Assembly (NCBI GenBank): GCA_030386875.1
Contig: CM059563.1
Coordinates: forward strand, 32,650,139-32,714,138
Length of the DNA stretch: 64,000 nucleotides
Origin: Morinoia aosen
Taxonomy: Eukaryota; Arthropoda; Malacostraca; Amphipoda; Talitridae
Direction: 5' to 3'
Part shown: one piece after another, positions 1 to 9,854 of the stretch
Position numbering within the stretch: the stretch's first letter is position 1
How the letters are laid out: the number at the start of each line of letters is the position of its first letter
Program-made: the position numbers and the translations under genes
Notes under the pieces: generated by a model
What the model was told of the DNA's origin: nothing
The model's database searches: none
Seen by the model: the letters and a program-made list of their open reading frames with translations, nothing else

Positions 1-362
1 GAACCGCTGTCTAGCAAGGCACTTAAATACTGATCATTACTTTTTATTATTATTGTGGGTTTGTTGCTTTCTTTAAACGCAAACAAACCAGCGCCTTTTT
101 TATTGCAATTACCTTTTACGACACTAGCGGAGAAATAGGCCTCGACTGCTTTGCTTCGTTCTTGTCTATCTGCGAGCTCTTCGTCTTGCAATAATTTATA
201 CCTATTTTCGCATTTGAACAATGGATCAATGAAAGATTTGGTTGTCTCGGTGGTATCTGGACTTTCGACTACAGCTGCAGGATTAACGAGGGTGCTGCCA
301 ACCTCGGGCTCAATCAATTTCAATTTCCTCCTGCTACCTATACCTGTTTCTATTCTTCGCTT
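1..362 (-). CDS. pol: pol N-terminus (aspartic protease start), cut by window edge
   Basis: In the frame one base back from gag, the minus strand is open from position 362 to the window edge, about 120 codons. Its last visible residues read SALLDSGS, with the D-S-G of a retroviral-type aspartic protease at positions 11-3. The preceding 100 residues are charged and lysine/glutamate-rich, as in the linker between gag and protease. There is no convincing start codon, consistent with expression by ribosomal frameshifting from gag at 362-368. The protease would process the Gag-Pol polyprotein. Catalytic domains beyond this point lie outside the window. Confidence 0.7.
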
Positions 363-1804
363 AAAAAATCCCGAGCACCCGGCTCGGCATCTGCAAAGTG
401 TACCTCACTCCTTCCGCGCGTTGTGCTCCCTCTGTTTACATTACCACCGCGTAAACCTCCCGTGGCTCTACAATTTTTTACTAAATGTGCTCCACCACAC
501 GCGAAGCATCCTCTCCCATGAAACTGACCTCTCTGTGACTGACCTCTACCTCTACATTCGAAATGATCAACCACTGAACATGAGTTGCAAAACGGAAAGC
601 CTCGTTTCTTTCCCGAAGTTTGACTGAAACCAGGACCTGAAACTTGCCCAGAACTAGAACCACTGTCTGTTCTTACAGCGTTGCACTCCAAATACCCATT
701 TGCTCGGTCTCCTACGTAACCGCTAAATTCTCTTGCTCTCCCACGAGGATTTCGCAACCAAGGTCTAGGACCTGTGATCCTACGTGGTCCTACACGATTA
801 CTACGCTGGGTTCCGAAATTCCAATAAAGAACTTCACTCTCCTGGAAGGAGTCCTGCGCCTCAACGCAGCCATCCAAATCACTGTTTACATCTGTTAAAT
901 AGCTTTCACTTTCGTTTCTAACTGTGTGCTGTGACGCGAGAATTTTCTTCGTTTCGGCCTGTCCCCTAACAGCGGAAATTAACTTCGCTAAAAGTTCCTC
1001 GGCGGTGCTAAACTGAGTTTCAAAAATTTTCCTGGCGAATGACTCGTCTAATAAAGGACCCAGAATGGTTAACGCGATATTAAAAGACATGCTGTCCCCT
1101 ACAAAACGTTTTAGTTCTGCCTGTGTCGTACAAGCCTGATAATAAGGATGTCTTTGCCAACCCAGTGTGGTTGAAGTCAGGATGTTCTCTGTCAATTTGC
1201 GTATTTTTTAGAAGGCCGTTACTAGTTGGGCTGCCAACGCATTATTTCGTATTAATTGCAATTCATTTAAATCGCATGCCAAGGCGTGTATGGATTTTTT
1301 GCCGCGGCACACATATATGTCATCCAAAATTTTTACTACTTGATCAAAAGTATAATTTAAATCTGCGTTGACCAGCTTGGTCACCACAGCATTGAAATCA
1401 CCTACGTTTTTGTTGGCGGACCTCACTAGGAACTCTTTCTTTCGTTCGTCACTTGTCACGTCTGGAAGCAGGGTCATGTACGCCTTTAAATTTTGTATGT
1501 GCGTACTAAAGGATTTATTCTCTAGGAACTCCTGGTCCTGCCCGCGTCTGCGACCTTTAAAAAGGGGCAATTCAGCGTTCGTCATTATGGTTCCTACTGT
1601 ATGAGGCATGTTTGCGACTATATCGCGAGCTAATTGAGTCCTATCGTTATTATTACTGGTACTAGCACTAGCACTAGTCGCACCTGGAGTAGTCATTGTG
1701 GTATTTTGAGTAGTCGTAACGGTAGGAATACTTATTCTGCCACTCTTTGTTATTGTGGGCTCTGTGCGAACGAATTCCGGTTCGCTATCCGAGTAATCTG
1801 ACAT
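350..1804 (-). pseudogene. gag: gag of Gypsy-1, one internal stop
   Basis: The first ATG is at 1804 and the frame runs about 485 codons to a TAG at 350-352, broken only by one TAA at 1208-1210. The N-terminal part is acidic and serine/threonine-rich; the middle (about residues 60-200) is a helical capsid-like stretch. The C-terminal third is Gly/Arg-rich with two knuckle-like motifs: CNSCSVVDHFEC and CFACGGAHLVKNC (CX2CX3HX4C), expected to bind genomic RNA. Because the reading frame is unchanged on both sides of the TAA, a single nonsense mutation is the simplest explanation. Function is inferred from family layout; the capsid part has no motif I can name. Confidence 0.75.
362..368 (-). promoter_or_regulatory. 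-1 ribosomal frameshift heptamer TTTTTTA (gag to pol)
   Basis: On the minus strand gag reads GAT TTT TTA AGC, placing TTTTTTA in the X XXY YYZ phase required for -1 slippage, four codons before the gag stop. Shifting back one base enters the open protease frame. The heptamer is a canonical one; use in this element is inferred. Confidence 0.7.
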
Positions 1805-3013
1805 GGATCCAAACAAAACTATTTCAAGTATTTTTCCTATTCACAATCAGAGATATGCAAAATATAATGTCACACCTCGCAACACAAAAAGAGATAAACA
1901 CATCTAAATTCCAAATACACGAGCAATACAAATGAAAATACAATTACACAATCAATCTCTCCTTGGTACTGGAAAGTTAACCTCGAAAGGGATAAAATTC
2001 GAACACTACAGAAGAAAATTTCCGCAATCTACAGAGAAATTTCCGTACTCTACAGAAAAACTTGTCAATACTCCAGGAACCTTTGGACAGAGCTCCAACG
2101 CAAAAGCAAAAACAAAACGAAATTCTTATACTTTTCCAGCACTGGATAACCAAAATCAAAGCGCCTAAACCTTTTATCAACCTTGCTAATCACAACAGCA
2201 AAAATTTACCCTTACTCTGGGCATAGAAATGAAATCTGACGTCTGTACAGCTAAATACAAAGGCAGCGCTACGCAGTCTGACTCTCACTACGTACAGGAA
2301 ACGACTGATGCTACTGGCACTGGCAGAGGCAGAGAGCCTTGAGTGCATACCCGCATTTGCGGTAGAGAAAAAAAAATATACTCGGGCAGCAACGCTCTCG
2401 GTGCACCCTCACTGCAGAGAAAAAAATATCAGAAGAAAACTTAACTGCAATAAAGAGAGTTGTGCTGCTGTGTGACGTCGCTGGTACTCGTTGTCGCGGT
2501 GCAGTCTTGCTCTCCCACGAGGATTGGCTGGGAACGATGCTGAAGGACGTAGTTGTCAATCAAAATCGCTTAAAATAGCGAATCACTGCTCTGTTCGTCA
2601 CTATGAACCCACTGCTACAGTTAATTTAATTTCAATGACAGTTATTGTACGTAGTACTTTATCCACATTTAAGTTATTGTTCAAAAAAAATTGTTTCTTT
2701 AGTGATCACTCGTTGCTGGAGATGCGCCTATTGTTACTTCAAAGATAATCTCTATTTCTTCCTCAGATTCATACACAAATATTCTGGTGCGAAATGGTGA
2801 GCCTATATTCAGATAAACCGTGAATTGGGTGTATACCTCTACCAACTCTTCTGCTGGTATTCCGAAACCAAATACAAAAACTGAAGGACGCGGCTGCCAC
2901 AGTTGGTTATTGTTTTCGTTACACATCTGAGACTGTATAATGTTCCAGTGACTGTATAATGTTCGGGACACTTGATATCCTCTTAATTAAAAATACACGC
3001 GCACGTGAGTTCA
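1805..3013 (-). other. Gypsy-1 leader between primer site and gag
   Basis: About 1.2 kb with no domain I recognise. One 90-codon minus-strand frame (2699-2971) has no recognisable motif. The length is unusual for a simple leader, so an unrecognised insertion or regulatory segment is possible. Confidence 0.4.
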
Positions 3014-3031
3014 CCGCAGACTGTGCCACCA
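3014..3031 (-). promoter_or_regulatory. primer-binding site of Gypsy-1
   Basis: On the minus strand an 18-mer beginning TGGTGGCACAG lies four bases (TATT) downstream of the LTR end. TGG is the complement of a tRNA 3' CCA. The tRNA species is not identified. The spacing matches that of Gypsy-2 at 17234-17256. Confidence 0.6.
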
Positions 3032-3035
3032 AATA

Positions 3036-3363
3036 TGCGGGGCAAGTAAACACGATGGGACTTGGCGGTAGAGTTTACTGGCCAGGTGAGTTGGCAGCAG
3101 GTAGGATTATGAATGCTTGAGCACCTCAGCCTCGACAAGTACGGCTTATAAGGGTGCGGTCAAGACACAGAACTCAAGACCAAGACAACACAGACATAGG
3201 TGGCAATAGTGAGTGACGACACATCGACATCGCTCGCGCACAGTCATAAATGTTTACAAACACATCTGTTATACATTTGTATAGATTCAGGTTAAACTAA
3301 CATCCAGTTGAGGCTAAACTGACATGATACCTAATTGAGGTTAAAACTAACACGAAATTGACA
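3036..3363 (-). repeat. 5' LTR of Gypsy-1
   Basis: About 328 bp, TG...CA on either strand, ending next to the primer-binding site. The minus strand carries a TATA-like TTATAAG near 3145-3155. The partner LTR is outside the window, so the outer boundary (3363) is inferred from the TG/CA rule and from LINE sequence resuming beyond it. Confidence 0.6.
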
Positions 3364-3398
3364 TGTCTAACTTAGGGGATCATCTAGTCTAGTCACCC

Positions 3399-3658
3399 TA
3401 ATGGACGTAGGTTAAGAAGACGAGACTCTTGGAGTTTGTATAATCAGTACACACAGCAGGACACACGTTTACATTACGAAGGGTAGCGGTGGAGTAGGCT
3501 CCAGCCAAGCCCGAGAACCACGAGCAGAGATCCACAAGAACCATGAGCTCAGTTCTCAACGCATAGTGCTGTCTAAATACATTCTTACGCAAGAGCACTG
3601 TAACATTATCAGTATTATACACATATACATTCAAGGTGCTACATGAAAGGTTTCAACA
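3399..3658 (-). repeat. 3' LTR of the Copia element
   Basis: 260 bp, beginning TGTTGAAACC on the minus strand and directly preceded by a purine-rich tract. It matches 7657-7916 except for one base seen near 3555 (C versus A). Confidence 0.93.
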
Positions 3659-3665
3659 CTCCTTC

Positions 3666-6600
3666 TCACATTGAATGTGTGTCAGATGAGACCATTCCTA
3701 ACTTCGTTCTTAGTCTAGAGAACTTTTCTATCGGCAGGTTCTTGGTGAATATGTCGGCGAGCATTTCGTCGGTAGGGCAATACACTACGTCTATATCTTT
3801 GTTACTTACAAGATCCCGTACATAGTGAAACTTAATATCGATGTGCTTGCTCCTCCCATGATATTTGGGATTGTTGGCAAGACAGATGGCTGACTGGTTG
3901 TCTTCGTTTATAACCATTGGTTCCATAGTCCCAAAATTTAGATCACTGAGTAAGTGCTTTAACCAGACAGCCTCTTGAGCCGCACCGGCAAGAGCAACGT
4001 ATTCGGCTTCTGCAGTTGAGAGGGCTACACAAGTTTGTTTGTTAGATCTCCACGTAATTACCGAATTACTGAGGGTGAAACAGTAACCAGAGGTAGACTT
4101 TCGGTCATTTTTATCACCAGCCCAGTCAGCATCTGAATAACCAATGCAAGTATCAGAACATTTGCTATACAAGAGACCTAGTTTAGAGGTGCCTCTCAGG
4201 TACCTGAATATTCTCTTAACACACATCCAATGCTGTTCAAGAGGTTTGGAGCTGTATTTAGCAACATTATTCACTGCGAATGCAATGTCAGGTCGAGTTC
4301 TGGTTGACAAATACAAAAGGCTACCTACAGCACTTTGATAAGTGGCAGGGTCAAATTCGACATCATTTGGGGAGCATATCGGATTTACGTTTACATCGGC
4401 GGGAGTTGCAACAGGTTTACAATTATCAAAGCCAAATTTTGACAACAGAGCCTCAGTGTAGGCATTTTGATTCAAGAAGACATTGTTTTTAAATTGTACA
4501 ACACTTACACCTAGGAAGTAACTCAGCACACCAAGGTCCTTCATTTTGTATTGGGTAGAAAGGCTCAACTTTATTTGATTTATTTCATCACCAGACTCAG
4601 AAGCAATTATTAGATCGTCTACATACACCGCCACAATACACAGTTTCTTATCTTGAACACGAGTGTATATACAAGCATCACTCTTAGATTGTACAAAACC
4701 CAATTTCTTCAAATAGCTATCTAGTGTAGTATTCCAACACTTAGGAGCTTGTTTTAGTCCGTAGAGCGATTTTTGTAGTTTACACACCAGATTTTCTTTG
4801 CCTTTGACAATAAAACCGTCAGGTTGAACCAGATATAGTTCTTCAATCAGTTCTCCATTAAGGAAGGCTGTTGCAACGTCCATGTGATGGACTTGCATGT
4901 TGCATTTGGCAGCCAAAGCTAGTACTGTCCTGACAGACTCAAATCGAACCACGGGACTGAAGGTCTCGTCGTAGTCGATGCCATATTTTTGTGAGTAGCC
5001 CTGAGCCACAAGGCGAGCTTTGTACGAGCAAATGCTTCCGTCGGGTCCGGTTTTTCTTTTAAAGATCCACTTTGATTTGATAGGTTTTTTGTCATTAGGA
5101 CACTCTACAAGGGACCATACTCTGTTTTGATTTATAGACTCCATCTCATTCTCCATAGCTGTTTCCCATAGTTTTGCTTCTGGTCCACTGAGTGCTTCTT
5201 GAACACAAGATGGTATATCAAGCTCATTTTTCATTAAATACACCCATTCACCAAACCTATCAGGAGCCCGTCGATATCTGGCTGATTGTCTAGGCTGCAC
5301 TCCCTCCATCCCAGCATCTGACTGTCTATGCTCCACCCCTCCCTCAGAGTCTTCTGGCTCTGGATCCTGAGGAAGAAGAGAAAAATTACCATCATTTACT
5401 TCTGAAGGCTCCTTCTCAATTGGCATCTGCTGAGATTCATTGAACATAACGTCTCTACTCAAAAATATCCTTCTACTGTTTATGTCATACAGACGATATC
5501 CCTTGGATCCACTTCCATATCCTACAAGAACACACGGTTTAGATTTTGGATCAAGTTTTTCCCTCTCATCTTTGGGGACATGAGCGTACGCACTGCAGCC
5601 AAAGGTTTTGAGGTGCTGTACGTTGGGCTTGTGTCCATTAAGGGCCTGATAAGGGGTCATATCATTCAATGCACTAGCAGGGCTCCTATTTTTGACATAC
5701 ACGGCAGTTGATATAGCTTCACCCCAGAATGATTTTGGTAACTTTGAACCAGACAGCATAGCTCTGACAGAGTCAAGAAGAGTTCTATTCATTCTTTCTG
5801 CAACTCCATTTTGTTCAGGTGTCTTAGGCACAGTTTTTTCATGGATAATTCCTTCCCCTTTTAGGAATTGTTCAAAGTCATTAGAGATGTATTCCCCACC
5901 GTTATCGGAGCGCAGAATTTTAATTTTGTGATCATAGTGATTTTCTACCAAGGATTTGAACTCCTGAAACACTTTGAAAACATCACTCTTATGTTTGATA
6001 ATGTACACCCAAGTATATCTGGAGTGGTCATCTATGAAGGTTACAAAATACCTTCCACTCCCAAGTGATATGGGATTAAGCTGGCCACACACATCACTGT
6101 GGATAAGTTCTAAGGGTTGGCGTTTCCTTTTGTGATTTGTTTTGGGGAACGGAAGCCTATGATTTTTACCATCACAACAGTTTTCACAAAAAATGTTATC
6201 TCCACTCACAGAACAATCAAAACCTCTAACAAGATTCTTAGTGCCTAATTTCTTAAGATTATTGAATCCTAGATGACAAAATCGTTTATGCCACAGAATT
6301 TCATCAGAGGAAACGTTCATGCATTTAGCGGCTGAATTAAGGGTGCAATTAAGTTTATACAATTTTCCTACTTTACTGCCTAAGGCAATTAATTCATCGT
6401 CTTTATTTACAATCTTACATGAGCTTTCGTCAAAGTAAACTGAGTTTCCACTTTCTGTAATCTGAGGCACGGAAAGTAAATTGTAAGCTAAACCAGGTAC
6501 ATACAAGACATTCTTAACAACACAGGTATCTACTCGACCTTTAGGCAACAACACCATAACTTCAACATCACCTACACCAACACCTTGCAAGTTTCTACCA

Positions 6601-7508
6601 TCACCAACTTCAATGTTAATTGGACTAGATAGCTCATTCATACAAGAAAAATCATTCCTATTATTACACATGTGTGCTGTTGCACCGGAATCAATTACCC
6701 AACAATTATTGATATTTATCACAGACAATGCACCGATATAATTTGTTTTACCTGCTACAAAATTGTTTTGGTTTTCTGTGTGGTTCCCATCTTCTTTCTT
6801 CAATTTTTCTTGATAGATCCAGCACTTGGTACGTAGGTGTCCCAATTTTCCGCATTCGAAGCATCGTGAGTTTTTCAATTTGGAGGTCACAAGGGATTTT
6901 TCACTGAAGTCTGAAGCACTTTGGTTTTTCAGTTTTGCTTCTTCATTCAGAAGACGCTCTGTCACAATATCCCATGACGGTAGTTTTTCATGAGCTTCCA
7001 GTGCAGTCACCAGTGTGGAGAAATGGTCGGGAAGTGACGACAGCAAGATTATTACACGACTTTCTTCATCAACTGCGTCATCAATCACACTCAAGGACTC
7101 AAATATTTCGACAAATGCTTTGAGATGAGTTTGTAAGTCTTGGTCTTCTTTTAGTTTCATGTTGTAGAGTCTTTTGCGTAGTCTGAACTTGTTAGACCAA
7201 GTTTTCTTCTGGAATGTATCTTCAATCTTATGCCATAGTTGCACAGGGTCAGTAGGATCACCCAACAAATAAAGTTGACTTGTTTCGACACCAAGCACAA
7301 TTGTTGCAAGTGCACTGTCACGTCTTTCTTCAAATTTTCTTCGAGCAGTCTCGTCCGTAGTCTGTGGCATGGTTTCCGTTCCTCGAACCAAGTTCCACAG
7401 TTTTTCCTTCATCAGAATCATCTTCATTTGCAGCTTCCACGTAGGATAGTTTTTATCATTAAGAGCCGTGAGGCAGTTCTTTGCACTTTCACTTACGGAG
7501 CCTGCCAT
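3666..7508 (-). CDS. gag-pol: Copia gag-pol polyprotein, intact
   Basis: 1280 residues from an ATG at 7508, in the single-frame arrangement typical of Copia. Seen in order: gag nucleocapsid-like N-terminus; zinc knuckle CFECGKLGHLRTKC (216-229); protease VIDSGATAH with D273; integrase zinc finger (H407...C442/C445); integrase core D472, D535, E571 with 35 residues between the last two; reverse transcriptase with YVDD at 962-965; RNase H with D1126/D1128, E1167/E1169 and D1203. Copia order places integrase before RT, as here. The products would assemble into a virus-like particle, copy the RNA and integrate the cDNA. No key residue is visibly missing and no interruption is present, unlike the neighbouring elements. 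Confidence 0.97.
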   Translation of the reverse strand: MAGSVSESAKNCLTALNDKNYPTWKLQMKMILMKEKLWNLVRGTETMPQTTDETARRKFEERRDSALATIVLGVETSQLYLLGDPTDPVQLWHKIEDTFQKKTWSNKFRLRKRLYNMKLKEDQDLQTHLKAFVEIFESLSVIDDAVDEESRVIILLSSLPDHFSTLVTALEAHEKLPSWDIVTERLLNEEAKLKNQSASDFSEKSLVTSKLKNSRCFECGKLGHLRTKCWIYQEKLKKEDGNHTENQNNFVAGKTNYIGALSVININNCWVIDSGATAHMCNNRNDFSCMNELSSPINIEVGDGRNLQGVGVGDVEVMVLLPKGRVDTCVVKNVLYVPGLAYNLLSVPQITESGNSVYFDESSCKIVNKDDELIALGSKVGKLYKLNCTLNSAAKCMNVSSDEILWHKRFCHLGFNNLKKLGTKNLVRGFDCSVSGDNIFCENCCDGKNHRLPFPKTNHKRKRQPLELIHSDVCGQLNPISLGSGRYFVTFIDDHSRYTWVYIIKHKSDVFKVFQEFKSLVENHYDHKIKILRSDNGGEYISNDFEQFLKGEGIIHEKTVPKTPEQNGVAERMNRTLLDSVRAMLSGSKLPKSFWGEAISTAVYVKNRSPASALNDMTPYQALNGHKPNVQHLKTFGCSAYAHVPKDEREKLDPKSKPCVLVGYGSGSKGYRLYDINSRRIFLSRDVMFNESQQMPIEKEPSEVNDGNFSLLPQDPEPEDSEGGVEHRQSDAGMEGVQPRQSARYRRAPDRFGEWVYLMKNELDIPSCVQEALSGPEAKLWETAMENEMESINQNRVWSLVECPNDKKPIKSKWIFKRKTGPDGSICSYKARLVAQGYSQKYGIDYDETFSPVVRFESVRTVLALAAKCNMQVHHMDVATAFLNGELIEELYLVQPDGFIVKGKENLVCKLQKSLYGLKQAPKCWNTTLDSYLKKLGFVQSKSDACIYTRVQDKKLCIVAVYVDDLIIASESGDEINQIKLSLSTQYKMKDLGVLSYFLGVSVVQFKNNVFLNQNAYTEALLSKFGFDNCKPVATPADVNVNPICSPNDVEFDPATYQSAVGSLLYLSTRTRPDIAFAVNNVAKYSSKPLEQHWMCVKRIFRYLRGTSKLGLLYSKCSDTCIGYSDADWAGDKNDRKSTSGYCFTLSNSVITWRSNKQTCVALSTAEAEYVALAGAAQEAVWLKHLLSDLNFGTMEPMVINEDNQSAICLANNPKYHGRSKHIDIKFHYVRDLVSNKDIDVVYCPTDEMLADIFTKNLPIEKFSRLRTKLGMVSSDTHSM

Positions 7509-7642
7509 GTTTCTTTCTCTTTCACCGTTTCTGTCTCACACAGCACTAACAAATCACCAACTTCTGTTCTCGCTGTCCCGGGCTGTTTTTCGCTTCGGGA
7601 CTTAAGATAACCTCACTTGATATTGCTTCATCGGAAGGTTTA

Positions 7643-7656
7643 CTGGGCCCATAACC
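7643..7656 (-). promoter_or_regulatory. Copia primer-binding site, matches initiator tRNA-Met anticodon arm
   Basis: The plus strand reads CTGGGCCCATAACC, identical to the anticodon stem-loop of eukaryotic initiator tRNA-Met, with a weaker match extending to CGGAAG at 7632-7637. Drosophila copia is known to prime from an internally cleaved initiator tRNA half instead of the 3' CCA end. The site directly abuts the 5' LTR. Confidence 0.88.
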
Positions 7657-7916
7657 TAATGGACGTAGGTTAAGAAGACGAGACTCTTGGAGTTTGTATA
7701 ATCAGTACACACAGCAGGACACACGTTTACATTACGAAGGGTAGCGGTGGAGTAGGCTCCAGCCAAGCCCGAGAACCACGAGCAGAGATCCACAAGAACC
7801 ATGAGCTCAGTTATCAACGCATAGTGCTGTCTAAATACATTCTTACGCAAGAGCACTGTAACATTATCAGTATTATACACATATACATTCAAGGTGCTAC
7901 ATGAAAGGTTTCAACA
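7657..7916 (-). repeat. 5' LTR of the Copia element
   Basis: 260 bp, ending on the plus strand in TTTCAACA and followed by the CACCC target duplication. Expected to hold the promoter for the genomic RNA. Confidence 0.93.
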
Positions 7917-8760
7917 CACCCATGATCTGCTTCGATGACATATTGAATTGTTGCATCAGGTATTGCTCTAGGTCATCTGGCGTGTTGATCTCGCGGCTTA
8001 TTGAAACTGGGTTTCCGGGGTTAAATATGAAGAGGTTTCCATCCTTTGTTCTTGGGATTCAAACTTTATCCGGGAATTTCCTTTTCGCCATCCTCAGAAT
8101 GTACATGGCGTTAGCTCGTGATGGTATGAGGTATTCATTTATAAAGAAGAACTTTGGTTTCTTTTCTCGGCAGGCGTTGAGAATTTCACGCTTTTTGTTA
8201 TAATGTTTTAGTTCAAATGCAATGTTTCTTTGATCTACGTTCCCAGTTACTGTTTTTTCCCCATTCTTGTAGCTGATGTGTTGTCAGTGTCGGAGAGGTC
8301 AATGTTGATCTTGTCCTTCAGGAGATGGCAGACGGTTTCCTTGCAGATTTCGTTCGAGTGTGATTGCGGTAGATCCTTACCAGAAATGACGAGAGTATAC
8401 TTTTTGTCTTCAATGGCTCGGCGCTGATCACTTTTTACCAACTGGTCGAGACGGTAGGCTACGCTATCCATTTTTTCATTCTGTTCTTCGAGAGTTTTCT
8501 TGTGCTCTGCTTCTTTTCCCGCTACTTTTTCATGTGGTGTCTTAAGGTGACTTATTTCAATTTTCATATTATCAATTTCACTCTTAAAATTTGTCATCAC
8601 TGAGTCGAAGTATTTTATAAGGACAGAAACCCCTTCTTTGCCATCTTTCGTTAGGCTAGACACATCAGGATATTGAACAAACTTCGGCTGATACTCGTCG
8701 CTGTTATTGTTGCCGCAGCTGTTGTTATTGCGTTGGTTCTTGGGTCCAATCTTGTAGATT
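7917..8760 (-). pseudogene. LINE ORF1 fragment (LINE-A), frameshifted and split by Copia
   Basis: The minus-strand frame 8663-8247 encodes a charged coiled-coil stretch (about residues 15-95, heptad-like with many E, K and Q) followed by an RRM-like start (YTLVISGKDLP). One frameshift near 8240 moves into a frame continuing as NKKREILNACREKKPKFFF; an in-frame TGA follows near 8060. The open frame extends upstream of 8663 to about 8760. The last codons lie across the Copia insertion, with a stop at 3388-3390. This layout matches ORF1 proteins of LINEs, which bind the element RNA. ORF2 would follow but is replaced by Gypsy-1. Confidence 0.75.
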
Positions 8761-8932
8761 GAGAGAGTTCGTTTCCTCGTGTACGCGAGGGATGAGCACT
8801 TTCACACTTTTTGAGGGAATATTTTTACACTTAGTTTGATGATTTTTTTATTTGTTTTGTGTTAAAGTCACATTTGAATCCTCATGGCGAGAGTGTGTAC
8901 CCATTCAGGTTAGGAGTACATTCTTTCTAGCG

Positions 8933-9848
8933 TTAGGCACTTTGTTTCGGAGCGAGTGCAACACAAGTCCGTACTCCACGGAGTCTCTGACGACATAAAA
9001 GTAAAGACGACAGATAAATTTCCTTCACGAAAATACAAGATCCACTACCTTTGCTACTTTTAACGCCGTCATGGCGGTACAGCACGTAATCGGGAATATT
9101 GAAAAAGAAGCTTTGAGTTCGCGAATCAAACCATGTCTCGAAAACACATAAAATGTCAATGTCTTCTGTGACCAACATTACTCTAATGTCATCCAGCTTG
9201 CTAATGAGGCTACGAGCATTGATATGTTTAATTTTGATGTTTTTATTTTATTTTATGGCGATTATTTGTGGTATCAAGGTGATTTTTTGGTAGGGACTGT
9301 TTCGTGGATTCGTTGATCTTATCATTGTTGCCCAGAGTGTCAGGTCTAGCATCAGGTGTATTTGAGAGACTGCCATTCAACTGGACAACAGTATTTTGTC
9401 ATGAAGATGATGTGATATCAGTCTTGTTTTTGTCTTGTGCAACAAGGGTACTGTAGTGATCATTTTTCCGATGAAGCATCAACGGATGGTTATTAGTTGA
9501 TACTTCTGGTGAGGGGTCGACTACTGTTTTCCAAATACCACCGCCTTGCTCATCGAAGATGAAAATTCTCCTACCAGTGATCTTTGATATGATATGTGGT
9601 ATTAGGTCCCCAGCATCATGATCAAAATGTTTTTTGTCGATGTATTTACTTATGAGCCTAGGTAGATCATTGCCTTTCTTGGCAAGGAAATTGACATATT
9701 TGTTTTCATTTGTAGTGCTCTCATTTTTGATTGCTGCTTTTAAGGAATTGTTATTCCATTTTGAAGACGATTGTGTTTTAAGCTGGTGAGTTACTGCATG
9801 AAGGAGGCAGTGCCCATCGGCTATGGTAGGAAGCAGCTTCACTTTCAT
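8933..9848 (-). pseudogene. LINE-B ORF2 N-terminus: OTU-like protease plus AP-endonuclease start
   Basis: An ATG at 9848 opens 149 codons with an OTU-type cysteine protease signature: DGHCLLHA (D11, C14) and a late NDHYSTL with H131, the spacing and order of the OTU catalytic Cys and His. After a TGA at 9399 the same frame stays open for about 45 codons, then one frameshift (near 9250) enters the start of a LINE endonuclease: NARSLISKLDDI, DILCVFETWFD, then IPDYVLYRHD (N, E and Y/R positions of the exonuclease-endonuclease-phosphatase fold). Coding is lost after about 8933. So the protease domain appears to be the N-terminus of the LINE ORF2. Protease and endonuclease calls are by motif; fusion is inferred from frame and order. 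Confidence 0.65.
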
Positions 9849-9854
9849 TGATCA

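Larger units (their letters stand above)
1..3363 (-). mobile_element. Ty3/Gypsy-like LTR retrotransposon (Gypsy-1), 5' half
   Basis: Read on the minus strand the order is 5' LTR (3036-3363), primer-binding site, long leader, gag with two zinc knuckles, and the start of pol with an aspartic protease motif that runs off the window edge. The order gag then protease in a shifted frame is seen directly; RT, integrase and the 3' LTR are outside the window, so the Ty3/Gypsy assignment rests on gag style and layout and is inference. The element lies about 25 bp past the stop codon of a LINE ORF1, so it probably inserted into that LINE. Confidence 0.75.
3399..7916 (-). mobile_element. full-length Ty1/Copia retrotransposon
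   Basis: 4518 bp bounded by two 260-bp LTRs and flanked by the 5-bp target duplication CACCC (3394-3398 and 7917-7921). Minus-strand order: 5' LTR 7657-7916, primer-binding site 7643-7656, a 1280-codon gag-pol frame, a purine tract GAGAAGGAG (3659-3667) and the 3' LTR 3399-3658. By eye the LTRs differ at one position, and the polyprotein frame has no stop or frameshift. It interrupts LINE ORF1 sequence: the last LINE codons lie on either side. All structural parts for autonomous transposition appear present; current activity is inference. Confidence 0.95.

Noticed and set aside
2311-2559. Splice or exon signal for a host gene in the Gypsy-1 leader
   Set aside because: Short frames without motifs and no neighbouring exon-like pieces.
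3398-3634. 78-codon frames within the Copia LTRs (also 7656-7892)
   Set aside because: Present in both LTRs, no motif, and the region is expected to be regulatory.
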